64,000 bases of DNA from positions 138,273-202,272 of the forward strand of contig QKWP01000417.1 in assembly GCA_003550325.1 (NCBI GenBank), read 5' to 3'. This DNA is from Gigaspora rosea (Eukaryota; Glomeromycota; Glomeromycetes; Diversisporales; Gigasporaceae). The notes under the pieces were generated by a model. That model was not told the DNA's origin and did not search any database. It saw only the letters and a list, made by a program, of their open reading frames with translations. The first letter of the stretch is position 1. Every line of letters starts with the position of its first letter. The translations under genes were made by a program, and so were the position numbers. This document shows, in pieces, positions 60,255 to 64,000 of this stretch.

Positions 60255-61192
60255 TAAATAATTATATTATGGGTAATTCTATATAATAAATCCAAGAAAA
60301 CGATTTCATTCCAAATACTGCCCACGGAAGTGTTATCATATCCATCAAGGTTACCGCGAATGACAGCATAAGCATAACCTAAATTTGTTTTTGTATCATA
60401 TTGAGATATAAGAGGGCCCCCACTTGCGCCAAACCCGTCAGAAAAATTACTTATAACATAAATATATTTACTGGTAACTTTTTCTGTAATGCCTTGCCAT
60501 TTGCAAAGGTGTTCACCGTCGTGGACGCAATTCTCAAAATTACCTCTATCAGGGTAACCATATACACTGGTTGGTTCACCATTTCCTATATCGAACCTCC
60601 AACCAAGAGCTCCTGTATAATCTTGTAATGTTGAACCTCCATGGTTAAATTCAAATCTTACTAACGCATAATCAAACTTGTTGCGATTTATATTGTAATA
60701 ATTTGGCATTGCAATGTCTACTACAGGAATAGCACCTAGTGGTCCATTAGTTCCATAGTCATATCCAGGAGAAAATGATAGAAAACTTAGATTCCATGGA
60801 TTCCCATTATCGTCAAGAAGACAGTGCGCAGCAATAAGACCAATATTTCCATTTTCAGTATGTATTACACTAGCAGTGCAAACGTCTTCTACACTCCCAT
60901 TGTTAGCTATAAAGAACCCAATAGGATAATTATGATTTGGGTTTACTACGCTATCAAAAGGAGGTTTTATTACGTTTCGACGAGAATATATTTTATTTTC
61001 AATTCTTGTTTTATTTTCTTTGCTTCTTTTGTATTTATTCTTAAATCTTGATGTTTCGTTAATTCTCTCTGAGGTCCGAAAGGCAAGGGTGTCACTAAGA
61101 TTATTTCTTTGGGAAATTACTGATGCAATGCTAGGAATGGCTATCATTGTAATCAATACAATTAATAAATAATGTGAAAGATTTTTATTCAT
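60251..61192 (-). CDS. Secreted trypsin-like serine protease (S1 family)
   Basis: 313 residues, one exon, start ATG at 61192. Residues 1-24 form a signal peptide (NLSHYLLIVLITMIAIPSIA). Residues 29-78 are basic and polar, a likely propeptide with RSKENKTR and YSRRNV. The catalytic domain has the expected triad: His123 in LIAAHC, Asp174 in KFDYALVRF and Ser257 in GFGASGGPL. Cys105/Cys124 and Cys222/Cys230 could form disulphides. The domain resembles glutamyl-endopeptidase or bacterial-like S1 proteases more than animal trypsins. It acts outside the cell or in the secretory route; the substrate is unknown. The TAG stop is formed by the first bases of the adjoining Helitron end, so the native C-terminus may have been slightly longer. 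It is the only undamaged gene in the window. There are no introns. Confidence 0.85.
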   Translation of the reverse strand: MNKNLSHYLLIVLITMIAIPSIASVISQRNNLSDTLAFRTSERINETSRFKNKYKRSKENKTRIENKIYSRRNVIKPPFDSVVNPNHNYPIGFFIANNGSVEDVCTASVIHTENGNIGLIAAHCLLDDNGNPWNLSFLSFSPGYDYGTNGPLGAIPVVDIAMPNYYNINRNKFDYALVRFEFNHGGSTLQDYTGALGWRFDIGNGEPTSVYGYPDRGNFENCVHDGEHLCKWQGITEKVTSKYIYVISNFSDGFGASGGPLISQYDTKTNLGYAYAVIRGNLDGYDNTSVGSIWNEIVFLDLLYRITHNIIIY

Positions 61193-61868
61193 TCTATTAA
61201 AGTAATAAAAAAAAATAAGAAATCGGTAAAAAGCAAATGATTAATTATGAATTCTTTAATAAATAGATGATTTATAAGGATTCGCATTACGCATCGACAA
61301 TCGTTTCGTCGTCAGTTCATTTAGGGATATCATGCCAAGTAACATTTTATAAAAGATATGATAAAATGTTAACCGTAATTTTGTGTGATGTCGGCTAAAT
61401 AAACTTACGTTGAAATGACTATCGCTGAAATGAGTAGCACTGATTTATTTATTTGGACTTTCACTAATAGAAATTGTGTATTTTTTTCCTAATACAGCTG
61501 ATTTAATCGGTGGCAACTCATGTTAGATTTTCGACAAATAAAGTAAAAGTATAAAAAAAATAATAATAAAAAAAGAAACAATTATTAATATTGATTAAAT
61601 TGAACAATTCATGTTGTCTTATAAAGTATAAAATTTATCAAGAAATCTAAACTGTACGGAATTTTCATTACTTAACTTCACTATGAGAATTTTAATAAAA
61701 TTTAGCAAGTTGTTAAGGTTTAGATTTGAATTAGAAATGAAGTGGACCACTGTACTAACGATAATCAGAATTGAATAGTACGGAATAAGGGGTTTTAGAA
61801 TTTAAATTCGTAAATCTTATTTTGATAAAATAAGAAGACGTATTTATTATCAATAAAAGATGAACAAA
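61193..61868. other. Upstream region of the protease gene
   Basis: It includes the presumed promoter (minus strand). No clear TATA or operator site can be singled out in such AT-rich sequence. No other gene is seen. Confidence 0.45.
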
Positions 61869-63400
61869 TCTATCTTAATAAAAGTATTAAGTGTCCGTCC
61901 GCTTAAAGCAATCGGATTGGTCAATTTGGGTCACGTGATCATGATGATCGTCCTTTGTCTTACGTCAGGTGATCTACATGAGTTCAAAAAATCAAATATA
62001 ATAACTGTCTGTCCGCTTAAAGCAATCTGATTGGTCGAATTTGGTACCGTGCTCAGGATCATCATTTGTCTTACACCAAATCAAATACTGTATCCGGAAT
62101 CTATTTTCCCGTGTTATATAAGTATACAATATTGGGCAAAAATTGTCGAATAACGGTAATTTGGCAAATGATCACGTGCTGCTCTGCGGCACGTGTAGCC
62201 AATCATTTGCCAAATTAACTGTATTCGACAATTTGCCAAATATTGGTGTTACCAGCAATTTATAATCATGATTGGTAGGGAGTTGTTGGCTAAAAACATG
62301 TTTACATCGTAATACATGAAAAAATAACAAGAAGAAATCATTTCATGATCATATAAGTTTGCCGGATAACTACACCATTACGGGCCAAATTAAAAATATA
62401 ATTTGGGCCGGGCAATATGAATTTGCCAACCTAACTGTCAGCAAGTTTCGAAAATATAGACAATCTTATTGAACAATCATGGGCATATCGATATAAATCA
62501 TTATTTTTGACTATATCGATAGATATTCATACCAATATTTTTCTGTGACCCTGAGTCTAGTACATTATTTGCACCTGAAATCTAATTATTATTGGTGTAA
62601 ATTATTAAGCCTGTTATTATTAAATTTTTTGCCACCTAAAAAATTTTAATATTTCTACGTTTTTTATTTATGTAAACACAATTTTATACTTATTCAGTAT
62701 TTACTGTATTTTTTTTTTGTATAACTACTATAGCACGGGCGTAAGGACATGCCTAACTACTAGTCTAATAATACTAAAGTTATAAAGTGTCCGTCCGCTT
62801 AAAGCAATCTGATTGGTCAATTTGGGGCCCGTGATCATGATGATCATCCTTTGTCTTACGTAAGGTGATCTGCATGTGACCGTCCCTATTATCTGAGTTC
62901 AAAAAATCAAATCTTCTATATTACAAAAGTTATAACGTGTCTGTCCGCTTAAAGCATTCTGATTGTTGAATCCGGGTACCGTGATCATGATGATCGTCTT
63001 TGTCTTACGTCAGGTGATCTACATGTGACCGTCCCTATTATCTTTCAAAAAATCATATATACGGAATCTATTTTGCCGTGTATAATTAAGAGTTTTTTTG
63101 TCCGTTTGTATTACTTTTGTGTTATGTTTTAGCATTATTTATTATAAGCGCGTAACAATATTTAGTATTATTTACTTCTTATGAGCGCGTAACAATCTAT
63201 CTATCTTATAAAAGTTATAAAGTGTCCGTCCGCTTAAAGCAATCTGATTGGCCAATTTGGGACCCGTGATCATGACGATCGTCCTTTGTCTTACGTCAGG
63301 TGATCTACATGTGGCTGTCCCTTATCCGAGTTCAAAAAATCATAGATGTTGACAAAAAGTCAACAGTTCGAAAAACCGGGCTAAGCGCGCCCGGCAGACC
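61869..63400 (+). repeat. Cluster of Helitron-like 5' ends (five heads)
   Basis: The word GTGTCCGTCCGCTTAAAGCA or close variants occurs at about 61891, 62005, 62787, 62937 and 63222. Most are preceded by TCTAT...AAAGTTATAA and followed by ATTGG, CGTGATCATGATGATCGTC, TTTGTCTTACGTCAGGTGAT and CAAAAAATCA. At 62763 a decayed 3' end (GCACGGGCGTAAGGACATGC, CTACTAG) is followed directly by TCTAATAATA, as expected for head-to-tail Helitrons. No Rep/helicase frame is present. Confidence 0.6.
62131..62243. repeat. 113-bp foldback
   Basis: ATTGTCGAATAACGGTAATT and GGCAAATGATCACGTGC at the left pair with GCACGTG...CATTTGCC and AATT..CTGTATTCGACAAT at the right. Part of it recurs at about 39720. Confidence 0.7.
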
Positions 63401-63464
63401 ACGGGATCGATGATTAAGCACAACAGGTAACGACCAGATCACGTAATCGGCAAATTACGGACTA

Positions 63465-63706
63465 GGGTGTCCAGGATTATGCGATGCGTTAGGGTAAATT
63501 ATGCGATGCGATGCGATCGAGGTCAATTTTGAGTTCATTGATTTTCTACGTCGTTAGCCGGGCGATTTTCAACACACCTATCTGCCAATCACAATCCACC
63601 CACATGATCATTATGCCTTTTTTGTTCAATTATGCGAAGCATATGCGATGCGAAAAAATGGTTAATTATGCGCATAATTTCGCATCGCATAATACTGGAC
63701 ACCCTA
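63465..63706. mobile_element. 242-bp hAT-type MITE
   Basis: TAGGGTGTCCAGGATTATGC starts it, and a complement ending CTGGACACCCTA closes it. Flanks TTACGGAC (63457-63464) and TCACGGAC (63707-63714) match at 7 of 8 positions. The interior is rich in ATGCGATGCG words. The 115-aa frame at 63511 crosses the right end and is not a gene. Confidence 0.85.
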
Positions 63707-63714
63707 TCACGGAC

Positions 63715-64000
63715 GGAAAAGGAATCACAAGTCACAACGTGACACAGCTAGAGGTTGTACCCGAAATAAATTTCAAATTCCGGATAACCCGCCCGTTTAC
63801 CAGACTATTACCGGGTCACAAACCGGATTGTTTTAAAAAATCAGGGTTACCCGGTTGACCCGGTTGACCCGGTTTGTTTGATTGGCTAATGCAAAATTGA
63901 GGTAGCTCTTAAGGGTATGTAATTTTTTTAGAGGTTGCACCCGTTAAAAAATTTAAGCTCCGGGTTACTCACCGTTTACAACATTATAAACTGGGTCATC
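63715..64000 (+). repeat. Repeat with CCGGGTTACCCGG words
   Basis: GAGGTTGTACCCG (about 63750) and GAGGTTGCACCCG (about 63931) begin two similar blocks with ACCCGCCCGTTTAC/ACTCACCGTTTAC and CCGGGTCAC/CTGGGTCATC. GGTTGACCC repeats in between. GC is higher than elsewhere. The second block is cut by the window end. Confidence 0.5.

Noticed and set aside
60401-60628. Plus-strand frames within the protease gene (also 60824-61051)
   Set aside because: They lie antisense to a clear S1 protease with full triad.
63511-63858. 115-aa plus-strand frame
   Set aside because: It starts inside the hAT-type MITE and runs across its right end into a GC-richer repeat. No domain.

Overview
The window is AT-rich eukaryotic DNA, most consistent with a fungus of the Glomeromycotina (a Rhizophagus-like arbuscular mycorrhizal genome). 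This is an inference. It rests on repeated Sel1-repeat/TKL-kinase genes with short introns, 28-residue LRR genes, a fungal LIM-binding plus LisH gene pair, and a dense load of decayed transposons. No rRNA, tRNA or CRISPR array was found. Only one clearly intact protein gene is present: a secreted trypsin-like serine protease (60251-61192, minus). Nearly all other coding material is pseudogenised.

The main structure is a large direct segmental duplication. Copy A (about 2655-19860) and copy B (about 37112-53362) carry the same series in the same order: a Sel1-kinase gene, a long non-coding stretch, a minus-strand LRR gene, a roughly 300-bp tandem repeat array, a Sel1 fragment, a LIM-binding (LDB/SEUSS/Mfg1-type) gene, a LisH (Flo8/SSDP-type) gene and a second, 5'-truncated Sel1-kinase gene. 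Because each copy acts as a pre-insertion reference for the other, three transposon insertions can be delimited to the base: 5465-8007 (7-bp target duplication, carrying pieces of host TSR1 and mitochondrial release-factor genes), 8741-9099 (TAA target duplication, PIF/Harbinger type) and 40421-40806 (ATAT target duplication).

The four Sel1-kinase copies share a four-exon structure with a 17-nt micro-exon. In every copy the kinase reading frame is broken, by a mix of shared and private lesions. Copies 2 and 4 carry a chimeric kinase activation segment. The LIM-binding and LisH genes are adjacent, and both are duplicated and decayed. Their families are known partners in fungal, plant and animal transcription co-regulators.

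Layout: 1-2650, repeats and a 1.4-kb TIR element with a nested one; 2655-19860, duplication A; 19861-37111, spacer with a Sel1 pseudogene, minisatellites, a 3.1-kb hAT-like element holding two pogo-like elements, a DDE-transposase pseudogene, a 502-bp foldback and a decayed gene with a Nudix domain; 37112-53362, duplication B; 53596-55121, an element built of repeated palindromes; 55500-59880, a probable SINE and a decayed LINE reverse transcriptase; 60251-61192, the protease, whose stop codon lies in an abutting Helitron 3' terminus; 61869-64000, clustered Helitron-like 5' ends, foldbacks and a hAT-type MITE.
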